Shown here one piece after another: positions 25,930 to 34,289 of a DNA stretch of 64,000 nt. The stretch is from the NCBI GenBank assembly GCA_945900775.1, contig CAMDJP010000001.1, forward strand, positions 1 to 64,000, in the 5' to 3' direction. The stretch comes from Akkermansia muciniphila. GTDB lineage: Bacteria; Verrucomicrobiota; Verrucomicrobiia; Limisphaerales; SIAT01. The notes beneath the pieces were generated by a model. The model searched no databases. It was not told the DNA's origin and worked only from the letters and a program-made list of their open reading frames with translations. How positions within the stretch are numbered: the stretch's first letter is position 1; every line of letters begins with the position of its first letter. The position numbers were made by a program, and so were the translations under genes.

Positions 25930-27459
25930 ATGCGCACACTCCTTATCGGTATCGACAGCGGCACTCAATCCACCAAGGCGCTCGTCGTCGACGCCAAGTC
26001 TGGCAAGGTCCTCGGCGCAGCCTCCCAGTCGCACGGGCTGATTCCGAACCTGCCGCCCGGTGCCAAGGAGCAGCATCCGCGGTCGTGGCGCGAAGCGACA
26101 GCGAAGGCCATCAAGGCTGCACTCAAGGTCGCGAAGGCGAAAGTCGGCGAGGTTGTGGCTATCGGCGTCTCCGGTCAGCAGCACGGCTTCGTGCCGTTGG
26201 ATAAATCGGGCGAGGTCATCCGCCCAGCCAAGCTCTGGTGCGACACCGCCACGGCGGCCGAGTGCGAGGAGATTACTCTCAATCTCGGCGGCGCCAAAGC
26301 GACACGCAAAGCTATCGGCAACGCCGTGCTGCCGGGCTTCACCGCCTCGAAGATTCTCTGGCTGAAAAAGCACGAACCGAAGAATTTCGCACGCCTCGCC
26401 ACGGTTCTCCTGCCTCACGACTACCTGAATTTCTGGCTGACTGGCCATGCGTTCATGGAGTACGGCGACGCCTCCGGCACGGCGCTGATGGATGTTCGCA
26501 AGCGCCAGTGGAGCGAGGCGGCTGTGAAAGCGATTGACGCCGACTTGCTCTGCAAGTTGCCAAAACTCTCTTCGAGCGACCAACCTGCCGGGATGCTCCA
26601 GCCGAGTACCGCGAGAGAGTTAGGGCTGAACCCCGGAGTGCTCGTCAGCGCCGGCGGCGGGGATAATATGATGGGCGCGATTGGCACGGGTAATACGCGC
26701 GAAGGGGTCGTCACCGCCAGTTTCGGCACGAGCGGCACCATCTACGCCTGCGCTGAGAAGCCGGTCGTGGATCCGCTCGGCGAAATCGCTGCATTCTGCG
26801 ACTCGACGAACCGATGGCTACCGCTCCTCTGCACAATGAACGTGACCGTCGCCACCGAGATGGTGCGAGAGGATTTCCAATGGACGAACGAGAAGTTCGC
26901 CGCCGAAGCAGCGAAGGCGCCGACTGGCTCGGACGGCCTTCTTCTTCTGCCGTACCTCGAGGGCGAGCGGACCCCAAACGTGCCAGCCGGCACAGGCGTT
27001 TTCTTCGGCGTCAACCACCGCACCTTCAAAGCCGGCCACTACGCCCGCGCCACAATGGAAGGCGTAACGCTTGGGATGAACTATGGCCTTCGCCGACTCT
27101 CTAAATTAGGCGTGAGGGCGAAGCAGATACGTGCCACTGGCGGCGGCGCCAAAAGCAAACTCTGGCGTCAGATTATGGCGGACGTCTTCGACGCCGAAGT
27201 CGTCACGCTCAAGGTGAGCGAGGGGGCGGCTTACGGGGCGGCGTTGCAGGCGCTCTGGTGCTGGCGCAGCCAAAAGGGTGAGAAAGTGGACATTGCTGAG
27301 ATTACCGATCGATTTGTGACGCTGAACAGGTCTGAAACTGCTGAACCGAATGCGAAGGCTACATCCGTGTACCGCGAGTTGCAGGCTTTGCAGGACGAGA
27401 TTTCGCGCTCACTGCAAGGCGCGTTCGTCCGCCATCGGCGGCTGGTTTTGAGTGCTTGA
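25930..27459 (+). CDS. xylB: Xylulokinase (FGGY family)
   Basis: 509 residues from the ATG at 25930 (MRTLLIGIDSGTQSTKALVVD). The frame is open earlier, but that part is inside hisS. FGGY kinases phosphorylate sugars; the pattern GIDSGTQSTK, AIGVSGQQHGFVPLD, DYLNFWLTG and LLPYLEGERTPNVP matches D-xylulose kinases, which feed xylulose 5-phosphate to the pentose phosphate pathway. The ATP-site GATGGGAKSKLWRQIMADVF-like segment is at about 405. A xylose isomerase gene is not in the window. Confidence 0.87.
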   Translation: MRTLLIGIDSGTQSTKALVVDAKSGKVLGAASQSHGLIPNLPPGAKEQHPRSWREATAKAIKAALKVAKAKVGEVVAIGVSGQQHGFVPLDKSGEVIRPAKLWCDTATAAECEEITLNLGGAKATRKAIGNAVLPGFTASKILWLKKHEPKNFARLATVLLPHDYLNFWLTGHAFMEYGDASGTALMDVRKRQWSEAAVKAIDADLLCKLPKLSSSDQPAGMLQPSTARELGLNPGVLVSAGGGDNMMGAIGTGNTREGVVTASFGTSGTIYACAEKPVVDPLGEIAAFCDSTNRWLPLLCTMNVTVATEMVREDFQWTNEKFAAEAAKAPTGSDGLLLLPYLEGERTPNVPAGTGVFFGVNHRTFKAGHYARATMEGVTLGMNYGLRRLSKLGVRAKQIRATGGGAKSKLWRQIMADVFDAEVVTLKVSEGAAYGAALQALWCWRSQKGEKVDIAEITDRFVTLNRSETAEPNAKATSVYRELQALQDEISRSLQGAFVRHRRLVLSA

Positions 27460-27514
27460 ATAATTTTGAGTTTGCCCCCTAGACAATTCGCGGGGCTGTG
27501 GCAGCTTGGGCCTT

Positions 27515-27868
27515 ATGAAGATTCTCCTCTCAACCCACAACATCAGACTTACTCAAGCCATCCAAGACCACGTTCACAATCGCATCAGCAAGCTGGAGAA
27601 CTACGACCGCTTTTGCACCAACGCGCGCGTGATGCTAGAGCGAGATCACACCCGTATTCCGGAGCGTCAGTTCACCTGCGCCGTGCAGTTCTCGATGCCG
27701 GGGCCGGACCTCTTCGCTGAAGATGCGGAGATCGACCTCTACTCGGCCATAGACCTGGCTACCAAGAAAATCGAACAGCAAATCCGCAAGCGCCACAGCA
27801 AATTCAAGGCGCGTAATCACACAGAAGTCTCCCGAAGCAAGCGCGCGCGACAAGAAGCGGTCGCTTAA
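27515..27868 (+). CDS. hpf: Ribosome hibernation-promoting factor (short HPF/YfiA type)
   Basis: 117 residues from the ATG at 27515; a TTG nine bases earlier is possible. The fold MKILLSTHNIRLTQAIQDHV, RISKLENYDRF, ARVMLERDH and DLYSAIDLATKKIEQQIRKR is that of S30AE (HPF/RaiA) proteins, which bind the decoding centre of idle 30S subunits. It lacks the C-terminal dimerisation domain of long HPF, so it is the short form, with a basic tail (SRSKRARQEAVA). Confidence 0.9.
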   Translation: MKILLSTHNIRLTQAIQDHVHNRISKLENYDRFCTNARVMLERDHTRIPERQFTCAVQFSMPGPDLFAEDAEIDLYSAIDLATKKIEQQIRKRHSKFKARNHTEVSRSKRARQEAVA

Positions 27869-27895
27869 GAACAGGCAAAAGCCCGAAAAATATTT

Positions 27896-27947
27896 GCCCG
27901 CCCGCGCCGCGAGGCTTGACTCGCGCCGTCGGTGGGTCTTTTTGTTT
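27896..27947 (+). terminator. Probable terminator after hpf
   Basis: A GC-rich imperfect hairpin (CCGCGAG and CTCGCG-type arms with two mismatches) is followed by CTTTTTGTTT just before the amidohydrolase ATG. Confidence 0.45.
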
Positions 27948-27952
27948 AGGCG

Positions 27953-29200
27953 ATGATTCTACGCGCTCGCGTTGTCCTGCCAATCTGCCGCCCACCGATC
28001 GAGAATGGGGCCGTCGCCATTGCGGGTGGGCGCATCACGGCGGTCGGGTCGTGGCCGGAGCTTGCCAAGAATGGCGGCGGCGCAGTCAAAGACTTGGGTG
28101 AGTCGATTCTCCTGCCTGGACTGGTCAATGCCCACTGCCACCTTGACTATACTGCGATGGCTGGAGAAATCGCGCCAACCCAGTCCTTCACCGATTGGAT
28201 CAAGTGTATCACTGCTCTCAAGGCTTCGTGGAGCTACAGCGAGTTTGCCGAGTCGTGGTTGGATGGCGCACGCATGTTGCTCGCAACCGGTACAACCACG
28301 GTGGCTGACATCGAAGCTGTGCCCGAACTTCTTCCAGAAGTGTGGGCAGCAACGCCATTGCGCATCTTTTCCTTCCTCGAAATGACCGGCATCAAAAGCC
28401 GACGCAAGCCCGAAGAGATTTTGGAGGTGGCTCTGTCCATGATAGCCGCACTGCCAGTGGGTCGCTGTCACGCCGGGCTCTCACCGCACGCACTGTATTC
28501 GACCCAACCGGCGCTGCTCCAACTCGGCGCCAAGCGCGCTCGGGAAAAAGGATTCCGCCTCACGACACACGTGGCTGAATCGGCCGAGGAATTCGAGATG
28601 TTCTTTCACGGACGTGGTCCACTGCATAATTGGCTCCGCCGTAACAATCGGGAAATGGACGACTGCGGACGCGGGTCCCCGGTAAAACAACTTGAGGCCA
28701 GCGGCTTGCTGGGCGAAAATCTGCTGGCGGTCCACGCAAACTACCTTCACACCGGCGACGCCTCATTGCTGGCTAAAGCCAAAACGAGCGTGGCGCACTG
28801 TCCGCGAAGCCACGATTTCTTCCGTCATTGTCCATTTCCATTTCGTGAATTGAGTGAGGCGGGTGTGAATATTTGCCTCGGCACTGATAGCCTCGCCACA
28901 ACCCGCAAAATGCGAGGGCAACCTCTGCGGCTCGATCTATTCGCCGAGATGCGCGCTTTCTCGAAAGCGAATCCCACTGTGCCGTCTGATGTGATTCTTC
29001 GAATGGCCACTCTGAATGGCGCGAAAGCATTGGGACTCGCCGGGGAAGTCGGCGAGTTGGCACCCAGTGCGTCTGCTGATCTCATCGCGGTGCCATTCGG
29101 CGGATCGATTCGTCAGTCGGCCGAAGCGGTTATCCAGCAAACAAATGGCGTAGTCGCCTCGATGATTGACGGCTGCTGGGCGCTGCCACCAGAGTCGTGA
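27953..29200 (+). CDS. Amidohydrolase-family deaminase (MtaD/SAH-deaminase or aminofutalosine-deaminase type)
   Basis: 415 residues. Metal-dependent amidohydrolase with NAHCHLDY (His61, His63), THVAESAEEFE, AVHANYLHTGDA and the metal Asp in CLGTDSLATT. This combination matches the cytosine/adenosine-deaminase-like branch that includes 5'-methylthioadenosine/S-adenosylhomocysteine deaminase and 6-aminodeoxyfutalosine deaminase of menaquinone synthesis. It starts just after a terminator. Only 4 bp separate its stop from bioF, so it is read with the biotin genes, where SAM is the amino donor. Substrate undecided. Confidence 0.82.
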   Translation: MILRARVVLPICRPPIENGAVAIAGGRITAVGSWPELAKNGGGAVKDLGESILLPGLVNAHCHLDYTAMAGEIAPTQSFTDWIKCITALKASWSYSEFAESWLDGARMLLATGTTTVADIEAVPELLPEVWAATPLRIFSFLEMTGIKSRRKPEEILEVALSMIAALPVGRCHAGLSPHALYSTQPALLQLGAKRAREKGFRLTTHVAESAEEFEMFFHGRGPLHNWLRRNNREMDDCGRGSPVKQLEASGLLGENLLAVHANYLHTGDASLLAKAKTSVAHCPRSHDFFRHCPFPFRELSEAGVNICLGTDSLATTRKMRGQPLRLDLFAEMRAFSKANPTVPSDVILRMATLNGAKALGLAGEVGELAPSASADLIAVPFGGSIRQSAEAVIQQTNGVVASMIDGCWALPPES

Positions 29201-29204
29201 GCTA

Positions 29205-30404
29205 ATGAGCGGATTAGACGTAGAGTTGCGACGTGAGTTGGCAGCCATCCAAAAGGATGCCTTGCTTCGTGAATTGCACCGCGTGGACTCATCGCAATCC
29301 AGGTGCATTGAAATCGATGGGCGGCCGTTTCTTAATTTTTCATCGAACGACTATCTCGGATTATCAAATCACCCCGCATTGAAAGAAGCCGCCACTAGGG
29401 CGGTCGCAAAATTCGGTGTGGGTGCAGGCTCCTCACGGCTCGTCTGTGGATCCCTCGCGCCACACCACGAGCTAGAGGAGATGCTAGCGGTCTTTAAAGG
29501 AACGGAAGCCGCAATCAGCTTCCCAACTGGTTACGCTGCCGCGCTCGGCGCCATCACTTCGGTCGCAGGCAAAGACGACGTCGTCATTCTCGACAAGCTT
29601 GTCCACGCCTGCATCGTGGATGCAGCTCGGCTCAGTGGCGCAAAACTGCGCGTCTTCATCCACAACGACCTCAGCGATTTGGAGAGGAAATTGGAGTGGG
29701 CGCGAGACCTCCCGTTCGTTTCATCCAAATCACGGCGACGAATCTTGATTCTCACCGAGAGCATCTTTTCGATGGATGGCGACCTCGCGGCGCTTCGTGA
29801 TATCGCTGATCTTAAAGACAAGTATGGCGCATGGCTAATGGTCGATGAGGCGCATGCCACCGGACTCTTTGGCGAAAACCGGCGTGGATTGGCAGAGGAA
29901 TTTGGCGTTGCCGATCGCATTGAAATTCAGATGGGTACGCTTAGTAAGGCCTGCGGTGCGGCAGGGGGATACATCTGCGGCTCACGTTCTTTGATTGATT
30001 TGCTCGTCAATCGCGCTCGGAGCTTCATCTTCTCGACCGCACCTGTTCCAGCCGCCGTCGCCGCTGCTCGGGCAGGCATCGGAGTGATACAATCAGCTGA
30101 AGGCGAGATTTTGAGGCAACGCCTTTGGGCAATCGTCGATCTTCTCAAGTCCGAGTTGATTAAGGCAGGATGGGCATTGCCGCCGATTCGCAGCGCAATC
30201 CTCCCCTTGCTGGTTGGAAAGGAGACTGAAGCGGTATCCATTGCGACGGCGTTGCGAGCGAGAGGTGTTTTCGTTCCAGCAATCCGTTATCCGACGGTCG
30301 CGCGCGGCAAAGCACGATTGCGCCTGACAGCGAGCGCTGCACACACAGCCGCCGACGTGACGGAAATAGTGAACGCTTTGACTGCCGCGAAGACCGGCAA
30401 CTGA
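29205..30404 (+). CDS. bioF: 8-amino-7-oxononanoate synthase
   Basis: 399 residues from the ATG at 29205. BioF condenses pimeloyl-ACP/CoA with L-alanine in biotin synthesis. Family features: FSSNDYLGLSNHPALKEAA, GAGSSRLVCGS, LILTESIFSMDGDLAAL, VDEAHATGLFGENRRG and the PLP lysine Lys248 in GTLSKACGAAGGY. Earlier in-frame codons overlap the amidohydrolase gene. It is separated from bioA by 8 bp. Alpha-oxoamine synthases are similar to one another, but the bioA neighbour settles the identity. Confidence 0.93.
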   Translation: MSGLDVELRRELAAIQKDALLRELHRVDSSQSRCIEIDGRPFLNFSSNDYLGLSNHPALKEAATRAVAKFGVGAGSSRLVCGSLAPHHELEEMLAVFKGTEAAISFPTGYAAALGAITSVAGKDDVVILDKLVHACIVDAARLSGAKLRVFIHNDLSDLERKLEWARDLPFVSSKSRRRILILTESIFSMDGDLAALRDIADLKDKYGAWLMVDEAHATGLFGENRRGLAEEFGVADRIEIQMGTLSKACGAAGGYICGSRSLIDLLVNRARSFIFSTAPVPAAVAAARAGIGVIQSAEGEILRQRLWAIVDLLKSELIKAGWALPPIRSAILPLLVGKETEAVSIATALRARGVFVPAIRYPTVARGKARLRLTASAAHTAADVTEIVNALTAAKTGN

Positions 30405-30412
30405 CTCTAAAC

Positions 30413-31843
30413 GTGAACAAGCTGGCCAAACTTGATCGCGCCTATGTCTGGCATCCGTTCACCCAGATGCGTGACTGGGTGCGTCGCGAGCCGATTGTCA
30501 TCACTGCCGGAAAAGGGGCAGTGCTGTGGGACGTGCAGGGCAGGGAATATCTCGATGCCAACGCCTCGATTTGGACGAACCTCCACGGGCACAGGCATCC
30601 TCACATCACCGGAGCTATTAAGCGGCAGCTCGGAAAAATTGCCCACTCGTCTGCGCTTGGCTTTGCCAATGAACCAGCATCCCTTCTGGCTGAACGCTTG
30701 GTGAAAGCTGCGAACAGAAAGACTCCTCGAGCAAAGGACGCCCAGCAGCCGCTAAGCAAAGTCTTCTTCTCCGACGATGGTTCGACGGCTGTAGAAGTGG
30801 CTTTAAAACTCGCCTATGAAGTCGCCCGCCGTTTGGGGCGCACTCAAAAACCTCGCTTTCTCTCGCTCACGGGCGCGTACCACGGCGATACGGTGGGCGC
30901 TGTTAGTGTTGGACACATCGACCTCTTTCATAAGGCCTATGATAGTCTTCTTTTCAAGTCGGATGCGGTGATGGCGCCATATTGTTACCGGTGCCCCTTC
31001 AACCGAGCGAAGCCGGATCGAGCCGATGCGCGTGAATACCGCAAATGCAACTGGGAGTGTGTTGGTAAAGTTGAGCGCCGTGTTGGTGCGCAACGGAAAA
31101 AAGGGAATCCATACGCCGCAATGGTCGTTGAACCACTGATGCAGGGGGCGGCGGGAATGATTCCTCAGCCCGAGGGTTGGTTGCGGCGTGTGGCGGAAAT
31201 CGTACGCGCTGACGGAGCCCAACTCATCGCGGATGAAGTAATGACTGGTTTTGCCAGGACAGGTCAGGCATCGGCTTCCTTATTCGCATCGCATCACGAA
31301 GGTGTGCAGCCGGATTTTCTCTGTCTCGCGAAAGGCCTGACTGGCGGTTATTTGCCGATGGCGGCGACATTGACAACACAGGCCGTGTTCGATGCTTTCC
31401 TCGGAAAATACGACGAGTTCAAAACTTTCTTCCACGGTCACAGTTACACTGGGAACCAACTTGGCGCCGCAGCGGCGATTGCCAGTTTGGATCTCCTGGA
31501 AAAACCGGAGAACCGCCGCACTCGACTTCAGCTCGAGAAGACATTGCGGGAAGAATTAAAATCACTCTGGTCTCTACCAAACGTTGGCGACGTGCGACAG
31601 GTTGGGCTTGTTGCTGGCATTGAGTTGGTGCGCGACTGGCGGACGCGAGAGGCATTTGATGTGCGTGAGCGAGCGGGTATCCGTGTCTGCGAGGCAATGG
31701 CGCGACGCGGCGTGCTTACGCGTCCGATTGGCAGTGTGCTACTGTTGGTGCCGCCGTACTGCACAACCTTGAAGCAGATTCAGCGGATGGTCGCCGCCAT
31801 GCGCGAGTCCATCCAGGAAGTCTTCGGAAGAAGAGAGGCCTGA
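30413..31843 (+). CDS. bioA: Adenosylmethionine-8-amino-7-oxononanoate aminotransferase
   Basis: 476 residues from a GTG start at 30413 (MNKLAKLDRAYVWHPFTQM). BioA makes 7,8-diaminopelargonate using SAM as amino donor. WHPFTQM, DANASIWTNLHGHRHP, GAYHGDTVGAVSVG and the PLP lysine Lys307 in CLAKGLTGGYLP are typical. Residues 183-219 hold a four-cysteine segment (YCYRCPFN followed by RKCNWECV) seen in part of the BioA family. The rest of the pathway (bioB, bioD) is not in the window. The stop is 5 bp from the convergent glycosidase gene. Confidence 0.94.
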   Translation: MNKLAKLDRAYVWHPFTQMRDWVRREPIVITAGKGAVLWDVQGREYLDANASIWTNLHGHRHPHITGAIKRQLGKIAHSSALGFANEPASLLAERLVKAANRKTPRAKDAQQPLSKVFFSDDGSTAVEVALKLAYEVARRLGRTQKPRFLSLTGAYHGDTVGAVSVGHIDLFHKAYDSLLFKSDAVMAPYCYRCPFNRAKPDRADAREYRKCNWECVGKVERRVGAQRKKGNPYAAMVVEPLMQGAAGMIPQPEGWLRRVAEIVRADGAQLIADEVMTGFARTGQASASLFASHHEGVQPDFLCLAKGLTGGYLPMAATLTTQAVFDAFLGKYDEFKTFFHGHSYTGNQLGAAAAIASLDLLEKPENRRTRLQLEKTLREELKSLWSLPNVGDVRQVGLVAGIELVRDWRTREAFDVRERAGIRVCEAMARRGVLTRPIGSVLLLVPPYCTTLKQIQRMVAAMRESIQEVFGRREA

Positions 31844-31848
31844 ACGAT

Positions 31849-33360
31849 TCACTGCTTCTGCTGTTCCATAACTACGGCAGGGCTGATGTTGCCCGCGCGA
31901 TCTACAGCAATCAAAGCGACAAGTTCTGGAAAAATCCCCCCGCTCTTGACGATGTTTCCGGACTTGCTGGACCCTGCTGCAATAAATGACTCCCAACGTC
32001 CGCCGGTGCGGGTCTGCACGAGCCAGCGGGCGACTGGTTCGTTCTCGGAGGGCTGCCACAACATTGCGAAGCGGTCTTTAGCCGCGTCATATTGGAGACT
32101 GACGGCAGGACGGGGCGGCGCGGTCTTGTCCAGCCACGGCGAGGCAGGAACGAGTGCGGGTTGCGTATAGACACTGGTAGCGAGGACTGTAGATAGGCCT
32201 TTCGCCTCCGACATGAGCGAACTTACGTTCCAGTGAATGTTTCCGCTGGCGCCGGCTTGTTTCCGGGTGATTGCGATCTGGTTTGCAATTTCACTTGGAT
32301 TCCATGGGCTGCCAACGCGAGCCGAATTGTTGCCGGGCCAGAGGTGTCGGTTTTTAAGGTTCTGCTCGGTCCACCATTTTAGGAGAACGGGGTAGCTCTG
32401 TGCCTCGGGTTCGATAGCCCAATAGAGCTGCGGTGCACAATAGTCTAGCCATCCGTTCTGGAGCCATTTGCGCGCATCGGCGTACAGCGCATCGTAGGCG
32501 TCCAGACCTTTTATTTTTTCTGGGTGACCCGGGCGCCAGATGCCGAAGGGACTGATGCCGAACTTCACGTGGGGCTTCACGACGTGAATGGCTGAATGAA
32601 GGCGTTGCACGAATAAATTGATATTCTCACGCCGCCAATCGTCGCGGCTCATTTTTCCAGCCACGCCGGCACGTTTCCAACTGGCATCGTCTGGAAAGTC
32701 TATCAAACGTTTCTCGCTGTCCTTCTCTTTGTACGGATAGAAATAGTCATCAATGTGCACGCCATCAATTTCGTAGCGTTTCACGACATCCAAAATAACG
32801 GCGAGCGAGTGCTCCTGCGCATCGCGCTCACCGGGATCGAGCCAGAGGTATTTGCCGTAGGTGCGGACGAGTCGGGATTTCGTTTTGCTGACATGCGTTG
32901 CGTCGACAGGCGACTTGGCCAAGTTATAACGGGCGCGAAAGGGGTTGAACCATGCGTGCAATTCGATACCGCGCTTGTGGGCTTCCTCTACCGCGAATGC
33001 GAGGGGATCATAGAATGGGGTGGGTGCCTGACCCATCTTGCCGGTGAGATATTCCGACCACGGCTCGAGCTTGGAGTCGTATAGCGCGTCGCATGAGGTG
33101 CGCACTTGAAAAATCAGCGCGTTGAGGCGGAGTTGGGTTGCGCGATCAAAGATGGCGAGCAATTCGTTTTTTTGCTGTTCGGTGGTAAGCCCAGGTTTGG
33201 AGGGCCAGTCAATGTTTCCGACCGTGGCAATCCAGGCACCGCGAAACTCTCGCGCAGGCGGTGGAGGGAGTTGGCTTGATGGCGTGTAGGAGGGAGCGGA
33301 GAAGAGTGATGAGACTGCGGCAAGGAACGCCGCTCCGCAGAATCTGATTCGCCCAAACAT
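31849..33360 (-). CDS. Family 10-like glycosyl hydrolase (GHL10 / DUF187, YngK-like)
   Basis: 503 residues with an export signal (MFGRIRFCGAAFLAAVSSLFSA). The TIM-barrel begins REFRGAWIATVGNIDWPSK, followed by LNALIFQVRTSCDALYDSKL, GIELHAWFNPFRARYN, IDGVHIDDYFYPYK and KFGISPFGIWRPGHP, all typical of GHL10. Such enzymes are thought to cut peptidoglycan or other glycans. A C-terminal fibronectin-like region starts near 410 (PPRPAVSLQYDAAKDRFAML). Secreted and probably acting in the envelope or outside the cell. Confidence 0.9.
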   Translation of the reverse strand: MFGRIRFCGAAFLAAVSSLFSAPSYTPSSQLPPPPAREFRGAWIATVGNIDWPSKPGLTTEQQKNELLAIFDRATQLRLNALIFQVRTSCDALYDSKLEPWSEYLTGKMGQAPTPFYDPLAFAVEEAHKRGIELHAWFNPFRARYNLAKSPVDATHVSKTKSRLVRTYGKYLWLDPGERDAQEHSLAVILDVVKRYEIDGVHIDDYFYPYKEKDSEKRLIDFPDDASWKRAGVAGKMSRDDWRRENINLFVQRLHSAIHVVKPHVKFGISPFGIWRPGHPEKIKGLDAYDALYADARKWLQNGWLDYCAPQLYWAIEPEAQSYPVLLKWWTEQNLKNRHLWPGNNSARVGSPWNPSEIANQIAITRKQAGASGNIHWNVSSLMSEAKGLSTVLATSVYTQPALVPASPWLDKTAPPRPAVSLQYDAAKDRFAMLWQPSENEPVARWLVQTRTGGRWESFIAAGSSKSGNIVKSGGIFPELVALIAVDRAGNISPAVVMEQQKQ

Positions 33361-33368
33361 GGGACCAT

Positions 33369-33397
33369 GTTTTACCCTTTATGCGCTTTGAAAACAA
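33369..33397 (-). promoter_or_regulatory. Candidate promoter of the GHL10 gene
   Basis: On the minus strand TTGTTT (33397-33392), 17-nt spacer, TAAAAC (33374-33369), then 8 nt to the ATG at 33360. Confidence 0.45.
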
Positions 33398-33477
33398 GCA
33401 CGCGGTAGGGCGGCTCTGTTCCCGATGAAGCGGCGATTGCAACTTGCTTCAGAGTATGGTTTGATTAAAGCCCAACT

Positions 33478-34287
33478 GTGTCTTGGAACGACAAAGTTTT
33501 TTTCGCGATCGCCGTGGCCATTTACGGGCTGGGGATGTTCCACGCTTTTTTCCTGTGGCGCCGCGGCTTCCGCCGGGATGACTGGGTGCTCTACGGCGTG
33601 CTGGCGCTCGGCATGGTGTTACACACCGTGGCGATGGCCAAGCGCGGATTCTCGCTGCACCGTTGTCCGGTCAACAATCTGTACGAGGCCACAGCGTTTG
33701 TGATGTGGGCCATCGTGTCCGGCTATTTGGTGATGGGGCTGTGGCCGCGACTGCGTTTTTTGGGCGCATTTGTTTCGCCGCTGCTCTTCGCTCTGGGTGT
33801 CTTTGCGATGATGCCCGCGCTCGATGCACAGCCGCAATTCACGGGCGGTATCGTCAGCCTGCACGTGGCGCTCATCGCGTTGGCGTACGGTGCGCTCGGG
33901 TTGAGCTTCGGCGGATCGCTCATGTACCTGAGCCAAGAGCACGACTTAAAGTTCGACAAGCTGCGCGCGATCATCTCGCGGCTGCCCGCCATTCAGCAAC
34001 TGGAACGTGTGATGGTGCGTTTGATGTTCTGCGGCATTGTGCTGTTGACGGCGGGTTTGGCGGTGAGTTTTCTGGGCATGAAAGCGCCGCACGGGCAGAG
34101 CTTCCTGCAAGACCCCAAAGTCATCTGGTCGCTGGCCGTCTGGCTTTTCTACGTAGGCCTACTAGTTTGGTATCGGCGCGCGGATCACGGCGGGCATCGA
34201 TTGGCGTGGGGCAACCTGCTGGGATTCGCGTTCGTGCTGCTCACGTTTTGGGGCGTGAATCTGCTGTCCAAAATACACAACCCCTGA
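33478..34287 (+). CDS. CcsA/HemX-family membrane protein
   Basis: 269 residues from a GTG start (MSWNDKVFFAIAVAIYGLGM), with about eight hydrophobic helices. It belongs to the cytochrome c assembly (CcsA/CcmC/HemX) family: VNNLYEATAFVMW and the late DPKVIWSLAVWLFYVGLLVW. The haem-handling WWD motif of cytochrome c synthetases is degenerate here (SFLQDPKVIW in place of tryptophan-rich WxWDPKE). Its length, and its position 2 bp before hemA, match HemX of Bacillus, which lowers HemA levels. I therefore favour a HemX-like role over cytochrome c synthesis. Confidence 0.8.
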   Translation: MSWNDKVFFAIAVAIYGLGMFHAFFLWRRGFRRDDWVLYGVLALGMVLHTVAMAKRGFSLHRCPVNNLYEATAFVMWAIVSGYLVMGLWPRLRFLGAFVSPLLFALGVFAMMPALDAQPQFTGGIVSLHVALIALAYGALGLSFGGSLMYLSQEHDLKFDKLRAIISRLPAIQQLERVMVRLMFCGIVLLTAGLAVSFLGMKAPHGQSFLQDPKVIWSLAVWLFYVGLLVWYRRADHGGHRLAWGNLLGFAFVLLTFWGVNLLSKIHNP

Positions 34288-34289
34288 CC

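Noticed and set aside
33663..34289. Upstream extension of hemA across the HemX-like gene
   Set aside because: Out of frame with the hydrophobic protein but in frame with hemA by chance; the true hemA begins MPIVCLGLNHRTAPVE at 34290.
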